Position numbers and translations under genes: made by a program. Shown piece by piece: positions 15,279 to 23,467 of a stretch of 64,000 bases of DNA. This DNA comes from JAGIBJ01 sp032119595 (GTDB taxonomy: Bacteria > Actinomycetota > Thermoleophilia > Solirubrobacterales > Solirubrobacteraceae): the NCBI GenBank assembly GCA_032119595.1, contig JAUMBQ010000004.1, positions 62,001 through 126,000 on the forward strand, read 5' to 3'. The stretch's first letter is position 1, and each line of letters starts with the position of its first letter. The notes under the pieces are model-generated. The model did not search any database. It saw only the letters and a program-made list of their open reading frames with translations, and was not told the origin of the DNA.

Positions 15279-16337
15279 CTACTTCGCGTCGAGGAACGGG
15301 GCGAGCAGGACGCGATCGGCGTCGGTGAGCCGGTCGGAGGTGGCCGACTTCTGGTGCCAGTACGGGTAGATCAGCGGTGGGCGGGAGACCTTCTCGAGCG
15401 CCGCGAGTTCGTCCGCGCTCAGTTTCAGCTCGGCGGCGGCGAGGTTGTCGGTGAGTTGGTCCTCGGTGCGGGCGCCGATCACGATGGTCGACACTCCCGG
15501 TCGGGTGAGGAGCCACGCCAGGGCGACCTGCGCTGCGGAGACCCCGTGGCCTTCGCCGATCTCCACGAGCAGCTCGACGATGTCGTACAGCTTGTCCTCG
15601 TCAGGGACCGGCGGCTCGGACCACTCGCCCAGGTGGCGCGAACCCGCCGGAGCATCCTGACCGCGGCGGTACTTGCCTGACAGTAGTCCGCCCGCGAGTG
15701 GGCTCCAGACCATCACGCCGACGCCCTGGTCGACGGCGATCGGCAGCAGCTCGTACTCGGCCTCGCGGGCCTGCAGCGTGTAGTGGATCTGCTGGCTGAC
15801 GTAGCGCTGGTAGCCGAGCCGGTCGGCGGCCGCGAGCGACTTCATGAGCTGCCAGCCGGTGAAGTTCGACGACCCGACGTACCGGATTTTGCCCTGCTTG
15901 ACGAGCGTGTCGAAGGCCTCGATCGTCTCCTCGACGGGGATGAAGCCATCCCACTCGTGCGCTTGGTACAGGTCGATGTGGTCGACGCCGAGGCGACGAA
16001 GCGAGGCATCACACTCGGCGATGATGTGGTGGCGCGAGAGGCCGCGGTCGTTTGGCCCCTCGCCCATCTTGAAGCGGACCTTGGTTGCCAGCAGGAAGCG
16101 GTCGCGGCGCCCGCGGATGGCCTCGCCGAGGATCTCCTCCGAGAGCCCGAGGGAGTACATGTTCGCGGTGTCGAGCACGTTCACGCCCGCGTCGAGCGCG
16201 AGGTCGAGCTGGCGCGAGGCGCCGGCGACGTCGGTGTCGCCGAGCTTCGCGAAGCCGCCGCGGCCGCCGAAGGTCATGGTCCCCAGCGTCATCGCCGACA
16301 CCTGGAGTCCGGAGTTTCCGAGCGCGCGGTAGTCCAT
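15279..16337 (-). CDS. Aldo/keto reductase
   Basis: NADPH-dependent oxidoreductase with a TIM-barrel fold, 352 residues. The tetrad is visible: Asp and Tyr in DTANMYSLGLSE, Lys in LATKV, and the His position in IDLYQAHEWDG. The cofactor region reads WSPLAGGLLSGKYRR and STIVIGARTEDQL. The opening MDYRALGNSGLQVS is standard. An ATG at 16337 lies 6 nt after TACGTT, consistent with a leaderless mRNA. A second member with the same architecture lies at 41953-42981. Substrate unknown. Confidence 0.92.
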   Translation of the reverse strand: MDYRALGNSGLQVSAMTLGTMTFGGRGGFAKLGDTDVAGASRQLDLALDAGVNVLDTANMYSLGLSEEILGEAIRGRRDRFLLATKVRFKMGEGPNDRGLSRHHIIAECDASLRRLGVDHIDLYQAHEWDGFIPVEETIEAFDTLVKQGKIRYVGSSNFTGWQLMKSLAAADRLGYQRYVSQQIHYTLQAREAEYELLPIAVDQGVGVMVWSPLAGGLLSGKYRRGQDAPAGSRHLGEWSEPPVPDEDKLYDIVELLVEIGEGHGVSAAQVALAWLLTRPGVSTIVIGARTEDQLTDNLAAAELKLSADELAALEKVSRPPLIYPYWHQKSATSDRLTDADRVLLAPFLDAK

Positions 16338-16397
16338 GGACCCAACGTAGTCGCGTACCTGGTTGCGCTGGCGCCGCGACGCTCTAGCCTGAGCGCC

Positions 16398-17036
16398 ATG
16401 GCTCGTGTCCGCTCGCTCAACGTCGGCGTCCCCAAGGTCATCGGGACGCAGCGCGGCGCCCCCGTGATGAGCGCGATCCACAAGGAGCCGGTCGACCATC
16501 GACTGCCAGTGCGCGGGGTGAACGTCGACGGCGACGATCAGGCCGACCGCTCGGTTCACGGCGGCCCGCACAAGGCGATCTATGCCTATGCCGCCGAGGA
16601 CGCCGCCTGGTGGTCGGAGCTGCTCGGCCGGCCAATCGCCGACGGCATGTTCGGCGAGAACCTCACGACCGAGGGCGTCGATTGCTCCGGTGCCGTGATC
16701 GGCGAGCGCTGGCGATTCGGGTCGCTGCTGCTGGAGGTGGCCCAGCCGCGCCTGCCGTGCTTCAAGCTCGGCCTGCATTTCGACGACCCGACCATGCTCA
16801 AGCAGTTCACGAAGGCCTCGCGCCCAGGCGCGTATCTGCGGATCATCGAAGAGGGCGACGTCGGCGCTGGCGATGCCATCGAGGTCGTCGATCGTCCTGC
16901 CCACGGCGTCACGACGAAGCTCGTCTCCGACGCGATCCTCAAGGACATCACCCTCGGTCGCATGGCCCTGCAGGCGCCCGAGCTCGCACCGAATCTCGTC
17001 GAGTGGCTGGAGCCGCGCGTGGCCCGGTTGGGCTGA
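16398..17036 (+). CDS. MOSC-domain protein (YiiM-like)
   Basis: A 212-residue protein of the molybdenum-cofactor sulfurase C-terminal family. Recognisable blocks are DDQADRSVHGGPHKAIYAY, FGENLTTEGVD and the conserved cysteine in QPRLPCFKL. YiiM proteins reduce N-hydroxylated compounds with a molybdenum cofactor, so detoxification is likely; that is by family. The ATG at 16398 follows TAGCCT by 7 nt (leaderless). It is divergent from the aldo/keto reductase; the two share a 60-nt gap with opposite promoters. Confidence 0.9.
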   Translation: MARVRSLNVGVPKVIGTQRGAPVMSAIHKEPVDHRLPVRGVNVDGDDQADRSVHGGPHKAIYAYAAEDAAWWSELLGRPIADGMFGENLTTEGVDCSGAVIGERWRFGSLLLEVAQPRLPCFKLGLHFDDPTMLKQFTKASRPGAYLRIIEEGDVGAGDAIEVVDRPAHGVTTKLVSDAILKDITLGRMALQAPELAPNLVEWLEPRVARLG

Positions 17037-17148
17037 CTGGATCCCGCCGTGGTGGGTCTCTCTGGGAAACCGCTGTGTTACGGGGTCCTACGTCGTCCTA
17101 CGTCGCCTTCCGAGGGACGCATTGGCGGGCGGTTTCGCTCCTGCGCGC

Positions 17149-17907
17149 TCAGTCCTCGAGCAGGCGGCGCATCATGCCGGCGGGGTCGTCGAGGACAAGT
17201 CGAGTGAGTTGCACCGCCTCGACCTGGTCGTAGTCGATCCCGTCGAGGCCGCCTTCGCTGACTTCGATGATCGACGCGCCGGGCAGCGCGAGCAGGATCG
17301 GCGCGTGGGTGGCGATGATGAACTGGCTGCCATCGTGGGCGAGCTGGTCGATGCGGGCGATGAGCGCAAGGAGCGACTGCGGCGAGAGGGCCGACTCGGG
17401 CTCGTCGAGGAGGTAGAGGCCGTTCGGCCCGAACCGGTTCGTGATCACCGACAGGAAGCTCTCGCCGTGCGACTGCTCGTGGAGCGAACGGCCGCCATAC
17501 GGGGCTAGGACGTCGCCGGCCAGCGGGACGTTGCGCAGCTCGTCCAGGGCGTCGGCAAATCCGAGCATCGCCTCGGCGCGGAGGAAGAAGTCGGTCCTCG
17601 GCCGGCGCGCGCCGCGGACGAGCGTGAGCGCGTCACCGAGCGTGGTCTCGTTCTCGCGGCTCTCCGTCCGGAACCCACTGCCGCCGCTTCGGATCCCGAG
17701 GCCCGCGGCGACGGCGATCGCCTCCAGCAGCGTCGACTTCCCGCTGCCGTTCGCACCCACCAGGAACGTGCACCGCGGATGCAGCGCCAGCGGGCTCGCC
17801 AGCAGCGCGCGAACCGCTGACGTGTCCCACGGAAAGCCCTCGGCACCGGCCGGAATCTCCCGCAGTCGCACCTCGCGCAAGAACGGCTCGGGCGCGCGGG
17901 GCGGCAT
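17149..17907 (-). CDS. AAA-type ATPase, ABC/SMC-like
   Basis: A 252-residue soluble ATPase with Walker A FLVGANGSGKSTLLEAI, signature-like SLHEQSHGES, Walker B LYLLDEPESALS and a switch histidine in FIIATHAPIL. The layout (no membrane partner, short insert) matches the predicted-ATPase group of COG3910. Members are of unknown function; some act in defence or in DNA handling. The ATG at 17907 follows TAGACT by 7 nt (leaderless). It stands alone between genes on the other strand. Confidence 0.82.
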   Translation of the reverse strand: MPPRAPEPFLREVRLREIPAGAEGFPWDTSAVRALLASPLALHPRCTFLVGANGSGKSTLLEAIAVAAGLGIRSGGSGFRTESRENETTLGDALTLVRGARRPRTDFFLRAEAMLGFADALDELRNVPLAGDVLAPYGGRSLHEQSHGESFLSVITNRFGPNGLYLLDEPESALSPQSLLALIARIDQLAHDGSQFIIATHAPILLALPGASIIEVSEGGLDGIDYDQVEAVQLTRLVLDDPAGMMRRLLED

Positions 17908-17993
17908 CAGCGCGAGTCTACGTGCGGGTGCGAGGCGGGCGTGCGCGGGCCGTCCTGCGTTTCGGGCGCTTGCGCTTGCCCGGGTGGCTGCGC

Positions 17994-18132
17994 TACCGTT
18001 CGAGGGGTATGCAGCACTTCGCTTACAGCACGCGCCTGCGCGCCACGGCCTCCTAAGCGGGCACTCCGGCTCCCTGAGCCGTCGAGTGCCCCCGCCGCCA
18101 CGCTGTAGAACGAAGACTGCTGGAGGACCATC
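17994..18132 (+). promoter_or_regulatory. rsgA leader: promoter, mini-ORF and hairpin
   Basis: A TACCGT box at 17994-17999 is followed by a 15-codon ORF and then a two-part hairpin at 18060-18099, with outer arms GGGCACTC/GAGTGCCC and inner arms CGGCTC/GAGCCG. The rsgA ribosome-binding site GGAGG follows ~25 nt later. This order (promoter, peptide, hairpin, gene) is that of a translation-coupled attenuator. It is an inference; the hairpin could also be a plain structural leader. Confidence 0.4.
18009..18056 (+). CDS. Possible 15-residue leader peptide upstream of rsgA
   Basis: Reads MQHFAYSTRLRATAS and ends TAA at 18054-18056. It starts 9 nt after a TACCGT box, so it could be leaderless; a GAGGGG tract is too close to act as a normal ribosome-binding site. 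The stop lies a few nt before the hairpin. The peptide has no run of a single amino acid that would name an attenuation signal. It is too short to judge by composition. Confidence 0.35.
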   Translation: MQHFAYSTRLRATAS

Positions 18133-19314
18133 GTGTCCAATCCGCTTGCTGGCCTGGGTCAGCGAACGACGCTGCGCGCTGAGCTCGAATCACTCGGCCG
18201 CTCCGAACCCCTCATCCCCGCGCGGGTACTCGCGCAACACACCGACCGCTGGCTTGTCGCCGCGCCGGACCTCACCGACCTGATCCCGCCCGGGCCACCG
18301 GAGGATCCCGGACGCGTCGGCACCGGATCAGCCGGCGGCGTCGACACGGCCATCGCCGACCGCGCCGCCCGTGAGGTCTACGAGGCATGGGCGGCCAAGC
18401 GAGCACCCGGTGAGCCGACGCTCGTGCCAGCACGCGGTCGCCTGCGCGGCGACGCGAGCGGGCCGCCGGTGACGGGCGACTGGGTCGCGATCGACGCGGG
18501 CGACGCCATCGCCGCCGTGCTCCCACGACGCGGCACCATCGTGCGGCGCGCGGCCGGCGACGTGACCTCCGCCCAGGTACTGGCGGCCAATGTCGACCGG
18601 GCCCTCATTACGGAGCCCGCAGGGAGCATCAACCCGCGTCGCGCCGAGCGCTTCGTGGCGCTCGCCGTGGCCGGTGGTGTCGAGCCGGTCCTGGTGCTCA
18701 CCAAGAGCGATCTCGACGACGAGGCTTACCTGGTTGCCGCCCGGCTGGCGCGCGACCTCGGCATCGTCGACGCCTACGCGGTGAGCGCCGCGACCGGGGA
18801 CGGCCTCGGCCTGCTGCGGTCGGCGCTCGAGCCGGGATCGACGAGCGCGCTGCTCGGCGCGTCGGGCGCGGGAAAGTCAACGCTGGTCAACGCGTTGCTC
18901 GGTGAGGGCCGGATGGAGACGGGCGCCGTGCGCGCCAGCGACGGTCGTGGTCGACATACGACGGTTACCCGCGAGCTGATCGCGCTGCCCAACGGCGCGC
19001 TGCTGATCGACACGCCCGGGATGCGGGAGATCGGCCTGTGGGACGGCGGCGCCGCAGGCGCCTTCGCCGACCTCGAGGCGCTGGCGGCCGATTGCCGGTT
19101 CACCGACTGCGCCCACGACGGAGAGCCCGGTTGCGCCGTCGAGCCGGCCATAGCGCCCGAGCGGATCGCCGCGTGGCGCAAGCTCGCCCGCGAGCAGGCG
19201 TGGATCGACGACCGCCGGGCCGCGTCACGCGCGCGAGAGGCGAGCATGGCGCAGTACGTGCCGCTCCAGCGCGCCGCGCGGACCGCAAAAGGCAACGAAC
19301 AACGAAAGGCGTAG
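18133..19314 (+). CDS. rsgA: Small ribosomal subunit biogenesis GTPase RsgA
   Basis: A 393-residue, circularly permuted GTPase that matures the 30S subunit. The permuted order is visible: G4 TKSD and G5-like SAATGDG come before G1 GASGAGKST and G3 DTPGMRE. The C-terminal zinc cluster appears as CRFTDCAHDGEPGC. An N-terminal OB-like region carries an actinobacterial extension and insertions. The start is GTG at 18133, 7 nt after GGAGG. It converges on a TetR gene with only 8 nt between stop codons. Confidence 0.93.
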   Translation: MSNPLAGLGQRTTLRAELESLGRSEPLIPARVLAQHTDRWLVAAPDLTDLIPPGPPEDPGRVGTGSAGGVDTAIADRAAREVYEAWAAKRAPGEPTLVPARGRLRGDASGPPVTGDWVAIDAGDAIAAVLPRRGTIVRRAAGDVTSAQVLAANVDRALITEPAGSINPRRAERFVALAVAGGVEPVLVLTKSDLDDEAYLVAARLARDLGIVDAYAVSAATGDGLGLLRSALEPGSTSALLGASGAGKSTLVNALLGEGRMETGAVRASDGRGRHTTVTRELIALPNGALLIDTPGMREIGLWDGGAAGAFADLEALAADCRFTDCAHDGEPGCAVEPAIAPERIAAWRKLAREQAWIDDRRAASRAREASMAQYVPLQRAARTAKGNEQRKA

Positions 19315-19322
19315 ACCCGGTC

Positions 19323-19940
19323 CTACGTGGAAGCGATATCGATCGCCGCTGGGCGATAGGCGCCCGGCACCGTGATCGCCGGCAGCATGGTCCGCAGGCC
19401 GTTGCGCACGAGGCGTTCGGTGTCGTCGCTGGCGAGCGCGTTGCCGGCGAGCTGGAGCATGAGCAGGCCGTGGCCGCTGCTCCAGATCAGCAGGGCGGCG
19501 TCGGCGGCGGGCAGGGTCAGCAGACCCTCCTGCTCGCAGCGATCGAAGGTGTCGGCGAAGGCGCGCCACGAGCGCATCGCGCGGCTGATCGACGCCTGCG
19601 ACGGCTGAAACCCCGGGACCGGCCGGCTGAACATGATCTCGTAGTAGGTCGGCCGGTTGCGCGCGTACGTCGCGTACGCGAGGGCGAGTTCTTCGATGTC
19701 CGCCAGTGGATCGGCGGTCCGCGGGACGGCTGCGAGCGCGTCTTCAAGCCCCTGGAACCCGTCGACGTAGAGCGCTTCGACGATGCCGTCTTTGCCTCCG
19801 AAGTAGTGGTAGATCCCCATCGTGGAGAGCCCAGCTTCGGCGGCGATGGCGCGCACGCTCAGGCCGGCCGGTCCCTGGGATCCGAGCAGTCGCGCGGCAG
19901 CGTCGAGCGTGCGAGTGCGGGCGTTCTGCTCGTCGGCCAT
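19323..19940 (-). CDS. TetR-family transcriptional regulator
   Basis: A 205-residue repressor. The N-terminal helix-turn-helix is clear: TLDAAARLLGSQGPAGLSVRA, then EAGLSTMGIYHYFGGKDGIV. The C-terminal ligand domain is of the WHG type (TYYEIMFSRPVPGF; HGLLMLQLAGN). The ATG at 19940 follows TAGTGT by 7 nt (leaderless). Palindromes in the region shared with the divergent VOC gene are likely operators, so it probably controls itself and perhaps that gene. The inducer is unknown. Confidence 0.9.
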   Translation of the reverse strand: MADEQNARTRTLDAAARLLGSQGPAGLSVRAIAAEAGLSTMGIYHYFGGKDGIVEALYVDGFQGLEDALAAVPRTADPLADIEELALAYATYARNRPTYYEIMFSRPVPGFQPSQASISRAMRSWRAFADTFDRCEQEGLLTLPAADAALLIWSSGHGLLMLQLAGNALASDDTERLVRNGLRTMLPAITVPGAYRPAAIDIAST

Positions 19941-19961
19941 GCGGCGCACACTAGATCGAAA

Positions 19962-20030
19962 TACCCTGCACATGGGTACAGACTCCGTAACTGGACACGA
20001 CGGTCCGACGATGCACCGGACGATCGTCCG
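19962..20030. promoter_or_regulatory. Candidate TetR operators between divergent genes
   Basis: Two palindromes lie upstream of the TetR gene: TACCC-N7-GGGTA at 19962-19978 and a perfect 14-mer, CGGACGATCGTCCG, at 20017-20030. The first is just upstream of the regulator's -10 box. Either could bind the regulator; the perfect one is typical of TetR sites. Confidence 0.5.
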
Positions 20031-20102
20031 AATGATCGACCGGTTTCCTCTTCAGCCGGTCGACGTTCGCCAAATTGCGGCGGCGCTGGCAGGATCGGCG
20101 TC

Positions 20103-20756
20103 GTGTTCTCTCGCGTCACGATCCGCGTCTCCGATCCAGCGGCTGCGATCGACCTCTATGCGGCAGTCCTCCCGGCGCTGGGTGCGCGCGCGCCGGTCAA
20201 TACGTCACCCGCGGGTGATGTCGTCGTCGAGGTCCGCGATCTCCTGATCGCGCCCGCCACCAGCGAGGCCCCGGTCACGCGCGGACTGCACATCGGCCTG
20301 ATCGCGAAGTCGCCCGCACAGGTCGACGCGTTCTGGCAGGCCGGCGTCGACGCGGGCTTCTCGAGCGCCGGCGAGCCGGGCTTGCGGCCGCAGTACGCCG
20401 ACGACTACTACGGCGGGTTCCTGCTTGACCCGGACGGCAACAGCATCGAAGCCGTGCACTACGACGGGCTCCGCACCCGAGGGCTCGTCGACCACCTGTG
20501 GATCCGCGTCCAGCATGCAGGGATGACCCGCCGGTTCTTTGAGACGGTGGCGCCGCAGGCCGGTCCTGGCAACGGCCGTCCCGGCTTCGAACTCGTGGCC
20601 TCCAACGAGCAGTTCGCTCGGTTCCGAGGGCCGGATGGCGGGTCGTTCACCGTCGTCGAGGGTCCCGATCCCACGACCGGCCTGGACATGGCGATCGGCG
20701 GGGCGCGCTTCCTGGATCTCGACGGGCGCAGCCTCAAGATGCGATCCCAGGACTGA
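20103..20756 (+). CDS. VOC-family (glyoxalase/dioxygenase fold) protein, two modules
   Basis: A 217-residue protein. The first half has the VOC pattern: TIRVSDPAAAIDLYAAVL, a central strand LHIGLIAKS, then GGFLLDPDGNSIEAV, with a metal-ligand-type His (LHIGLI) and Glu (SIEAVHY). The second half repeats part of the fold (DHLWIRVQHAGMTRRFFETV ... GSFTVVEGP) without clear metal ligands. The start is a GTG at 20103, after a CAGGAT box. Divergent from the TetR gene, so it is a candidate target. Substrate unknown. Confidence 0.82.
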   Translation: MFSRVTIRVSDPAAAIDLYAAVLPALGARAPVNTSPAGDVVVEVRDLLIAPATSEAPVTRGLHIGLIAKSPAQVDAFWQAGVDAGFSSAGEPGLRPQYADDYYGGFLLDPDGNSIEAVHYDGLRTRGLVDHLWIRVQHAGMTRRFFETVAPQAGPGNGRPGFELVASNEQFARFRGPDGGSFTVVEGPDPTTGLDMAIGGARFLDLDGRSLKMRSQD

Positions 20757-20846
20757 CGGCAGGCGTGGCCAGCCGGCGCTCCGGCGCTCGTGCCGCATGT
20801 GACGACCCGTCGCCCGGACCCTGACAGACCGTAGACTCGTCGCCTT

Positions 20847-21371
20847 ATGTCTTCCGACCTGCACGCGTTCGTCGAGATCCCCAAGGGGTCGCGCAACAAG
20901 TACGAGTACGACGAGACGATCGGGGCGATCGTGCTCGATCGCTTCCTCTTCTCCTCCGTCGTCTACCCGTCCGACTACGGCTTCATCCCTGACACGCTCG
21001 GCGCGGACGGCGATCCGCTCGACGCCCTCGTGATCGTGACCGAGCCGACCTTCCCGGGTTGCCTCATCCCGGTCAAGGCGATCGGCATCTTCAAGATGAC
21101 CGACGACAAGGGCCAGGACGACAAGATCGTCTGTATCCCGACGACGGACCCGAACTGGACCGACGTCAACGAGCTCGACGATCTCAGCAACCAGCTGAAG
21201 ACCGAGATCTCGCACTTCTTCGAGATCTACAAGCAGCCCGAGGGCAAGATCGTCACGATCGACGGCTGGGATGGCCGCGAGAAGGCCCTCGCCGAGATCG
21301 AGAACTCCCGTGAGCGCTGGCGCGAGGCCGGGAGCAACCCGATCCCCGCCCGCGGCGTTGCCGAGCGCTAG
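20847..21371 (+). CDS. ppa: Inorganic pyrophosphatase (family I)
   Basis: Hydrolyses pyrophosphate to phosphate in the cytoplasm and so drives biosynthesis. At 174 residues it has the usual bacterial length. Signatures include EIPKGSRNKYEYDE, YPSDYGFIPDTL and the metal-binding DGDPLDALV. The C-terminal helix (ALAEIENSRERW) is normal. The ATG at 20847 follows TAGACT by 9 nt, a leaderless-type arrangement, and no ribosome-binding site is visible. It stands alone. Confidence 0.96.
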   Translation: MSSDLHAFVEIPKGSRNKYEYDETIGAIVLDRFLFSSVVYPSDYGFIPDTLGADGDPLDALVIVTEPTFPGCLIPVKAIGIFKMTDDKGQDDKIVCIPTTDPNWTDVNELDDLSNQLKTEISHFFEIYKQPEGKIVTIDGWDGREKALAEIENSRERWREAGSNPIPARGVAER

Positions 21372-21434
21372 ATCGCGCCTTCTTCCGGCCCGGTGCAGCG
21401 CCGCCGGGCCGGCCGTTCTCTACCGTCTCGCGTG

Positions 21435-23402
21435 ATGGGCGTCTGGCAGATCACGCGATGCCGCGCGTTCCTGGGCCTGGCCGCCGCGTTCGCCGCGTCG
21501 CCGGCCTCAGTGTCGGCTCAAGCCGAGCCCCCGGCCTCCCCGGCGGTTGCGGCGACGCCTGCAACGCCAGCGGTTGCGGACCTCAACGGCCCGAGCGGCC
21601 GTGACCTTGGCACGCGCGCTCGCGCGATCGCCGACGAGGTCGTCGAGCGCTGGGCGTCGATGCAGCGCGTCGACGGCCGCTTCCCGGACCCGATCTATGG
21701 CGTGGGCGGCGACTATGGCACCGCGATGCTCGGCTACGCGATGCTGCGCCGCGGTGCCCAGCAGGGCGACAAAGCGCTGATCCAGGGCGGCCTCGATGCG
21801 CTCTTGGCGCAGGTCGACATCCCGGCGGGTGGTGCCTTTGAGCTGCTCGTGCTCGCGCGGGCGTACCGGTGGGCGTCTGGTGCGCTGCCCGGCAACCCGC
21901 TCGCGGCCGCCATGTGGGCCAAGGCTGGCCCGCGGCTCGCGGCCGACCTCGCGCGGCGCGGGCCGATCACCTCCCAGTCGGGCTCAGCCAAGTGCTACGC
22001 CGACGCCCGCTGCTACAACAACCTCAAACTGGTGAGCAGCCTCGCGTCGGTTGAGCTGCTCGGGACCGGTCTCACCGCCGCGACGCCGACGGCGCTCCTT
22101 GCCGACGCCGGGCTGCTCGGGCGGGTGCTCCATCGCGCGGGCTCGCGCGTGCCGAAGGAGGTCGGCGCCGACGTGTCACGCGATGGCGCTGCGCCGATCT
22201 TCGGTGGCGGCGTGCTCAGCGATCCGCCACGTAACCCGCTGGCCTACCACGCCCTGTCCACGATGATGCTCGGCGAACTCAATGCCGCGCTCGGTGACCG
22301 CGCGCCGAAGAGTGCCCAGCTGGCCTTCGAGCGGGCGTCGCGTGCCCTGCTCGCGCTGGCCGCGCCCGACGGCGATCTCACGTGGTTCGGTCGTGGCCAA
22401 GGCCAGGTCTGGGTGCCCGCCGTCGTGGCCGACGCTGCGGCGCAGGCGGCGCAGCGCACGACGTCATCGGTCGAGCGCGGACGGTTCCTCGCGCTGGCCG
22501 ACGCGTCGCTCACGCGCCTTCGCACGCACTACGGCGTGGGCGCGAGCGGCCTCCCGCTCGTCCCGGGCGCCGTTGACGGCGCGACGCTTGCCCTTCGCCG
22601 GGTCGACCCCTACGCCACCACGCGCGGCTACAACGGCCTGGCGGTGGATGCGCTGGATCGCGCATCCGCAACGCTCGAGACGATCGATGCCACGGCCACG
22701 CGCGTGCCGTCGACCCGCGGCGGCATCGTCCGTTCGCCCAAGCAGGCCGGCCTCGCGACGATCACGCGCGGGCCGCTGTGGGTCGCCGTCGCCGGCAAGA
22801 GCCGGGCATCGGAGGACGCGCGCTACGGCTCCGGCGTGCTCGCCATTCAGCGCCGAGACGCGGCCGGACGCTGGGCCCCCGTGCTGCCTGGCCGGCCGTA
22901 CACCCCGCGGATCGTCGGCACCGTCGCGATCCGGGTCAACGGCAAGCTTCTGCTGCCCAGCGGCGTGATCCGTCGCAGCGTCGCTCCGGCCTCGGTGGGC
23001 GTGCTCGGCGGATGGGGCAGCCCGGGCAGTGCCAAAGGCATCATCGACTCCGGCACCGCCTGGCAGTGGTCGGTGCCCGACGACCAGACCGTCGAGCTGC
23101 GCTTCCGCGCAAAGACCGGCCGGACGGTGGTCGCCAACGGCCTCATGAGCGACGGCGCGGTCTTCCGCAAGGTGCCGTTCGGCTTCGTCATCACGAGCCC
23201 CGACGGCACCCAGCTTCAATACTCCTTGGGCGTAACCGAGCGTCGCCTGGATCTCACCCGCGTCGTGCGCGAAGCCGGCGGCTCAGCCTTCGACGCCAAC
23301 ATGGGGCTTGCGCAGGCCTCCGCCATCGTCCACAAGGGCGAGCACGTGGTGCTGAAGATCCGGGTCCTCAGCGCCCCCGTGGTGGCGGTCGGCGGCAGCT
23401 GA
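21435..23402 (+). CDS. Large secreted protein of unknown function
   Basis: A 655-residue protein with a signal peptide (positive start, hydrophobic core FLGLAAAFAASPA, cut likely after VSAQA). An Ala/Pro-rich linker follows. Residues ~55-430 are alpha-helical with repeated Ala/Leu helices and aromatic residues (RWASMQRVDGRFPDPIYGVGGDYG), recalling alpha/alpha-barrel enzymes of polysaccharide metabolism. The last ~200 residues are strand-rich. No catalytic residue can be assigned, so a sugar-active role is only a guess. The ATG at 21435 follows TACCGT by 8 nt. Confidence 0.75.
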   Translation: MGVWQITRCRAFLGLAAAFAASPASVSAQAEPPASPAVAATPATPAVADLNGPSGRDLGTRARAIADEVVERWASMQRVDGRFPDPIYGVGGDYGTAMLGYAMLRRGAQQGDKALIQGGLDALLAQVDIPAGGAFELLVLARAYRWASGALPGNPLAAAMWAKAGPRLAADLARRGPITSQSGSAKCYADARCYNNLKLVSSLASVELLGTGLTAATPTALLADAGLLGRVLHRAGSRVPKEVGADVSRDGAAPIFGGGVLSDPPRNPLAYHALSTMMLGELNAALGDRAPKSAQLAFERASRALLALAAPDGDLTWFGRGQGQVWVPAVVADAAAQAAQRTTSSVERGRFLALADASLTRLRTHYGVGASGLPLVPGAVDGATLALRRVDPYATTRGYNGLAVDALDRASATLETIDATATRVPSTRGGIVRSPKQAGLATITRGPLWVAVAGKSRASEDARYGSGVLAIQRRDAAGRWAPVLPGRPYTPRIVGTVAIRVNGKLLLPSGVIRRSVAPASVGVLGGWGSPGSAKGIIDSGTAWQWSVPDDQTVELRFRAKTGRTVVANGLMSDGAVFRKVPFGFVITSPDGTQLQYSLGVTERRLDLTRVVREAGGSAFDANMGLAQASAIVHKGEHVVLKIRVLSAPVVAVGGS

Positions 23403-23467
23403 CCGTCGGCGCAGGGCTCGCCGACGGTGCTTCCGCGCCGCACAACGCGGCGCGGTTGGATCGGCCC

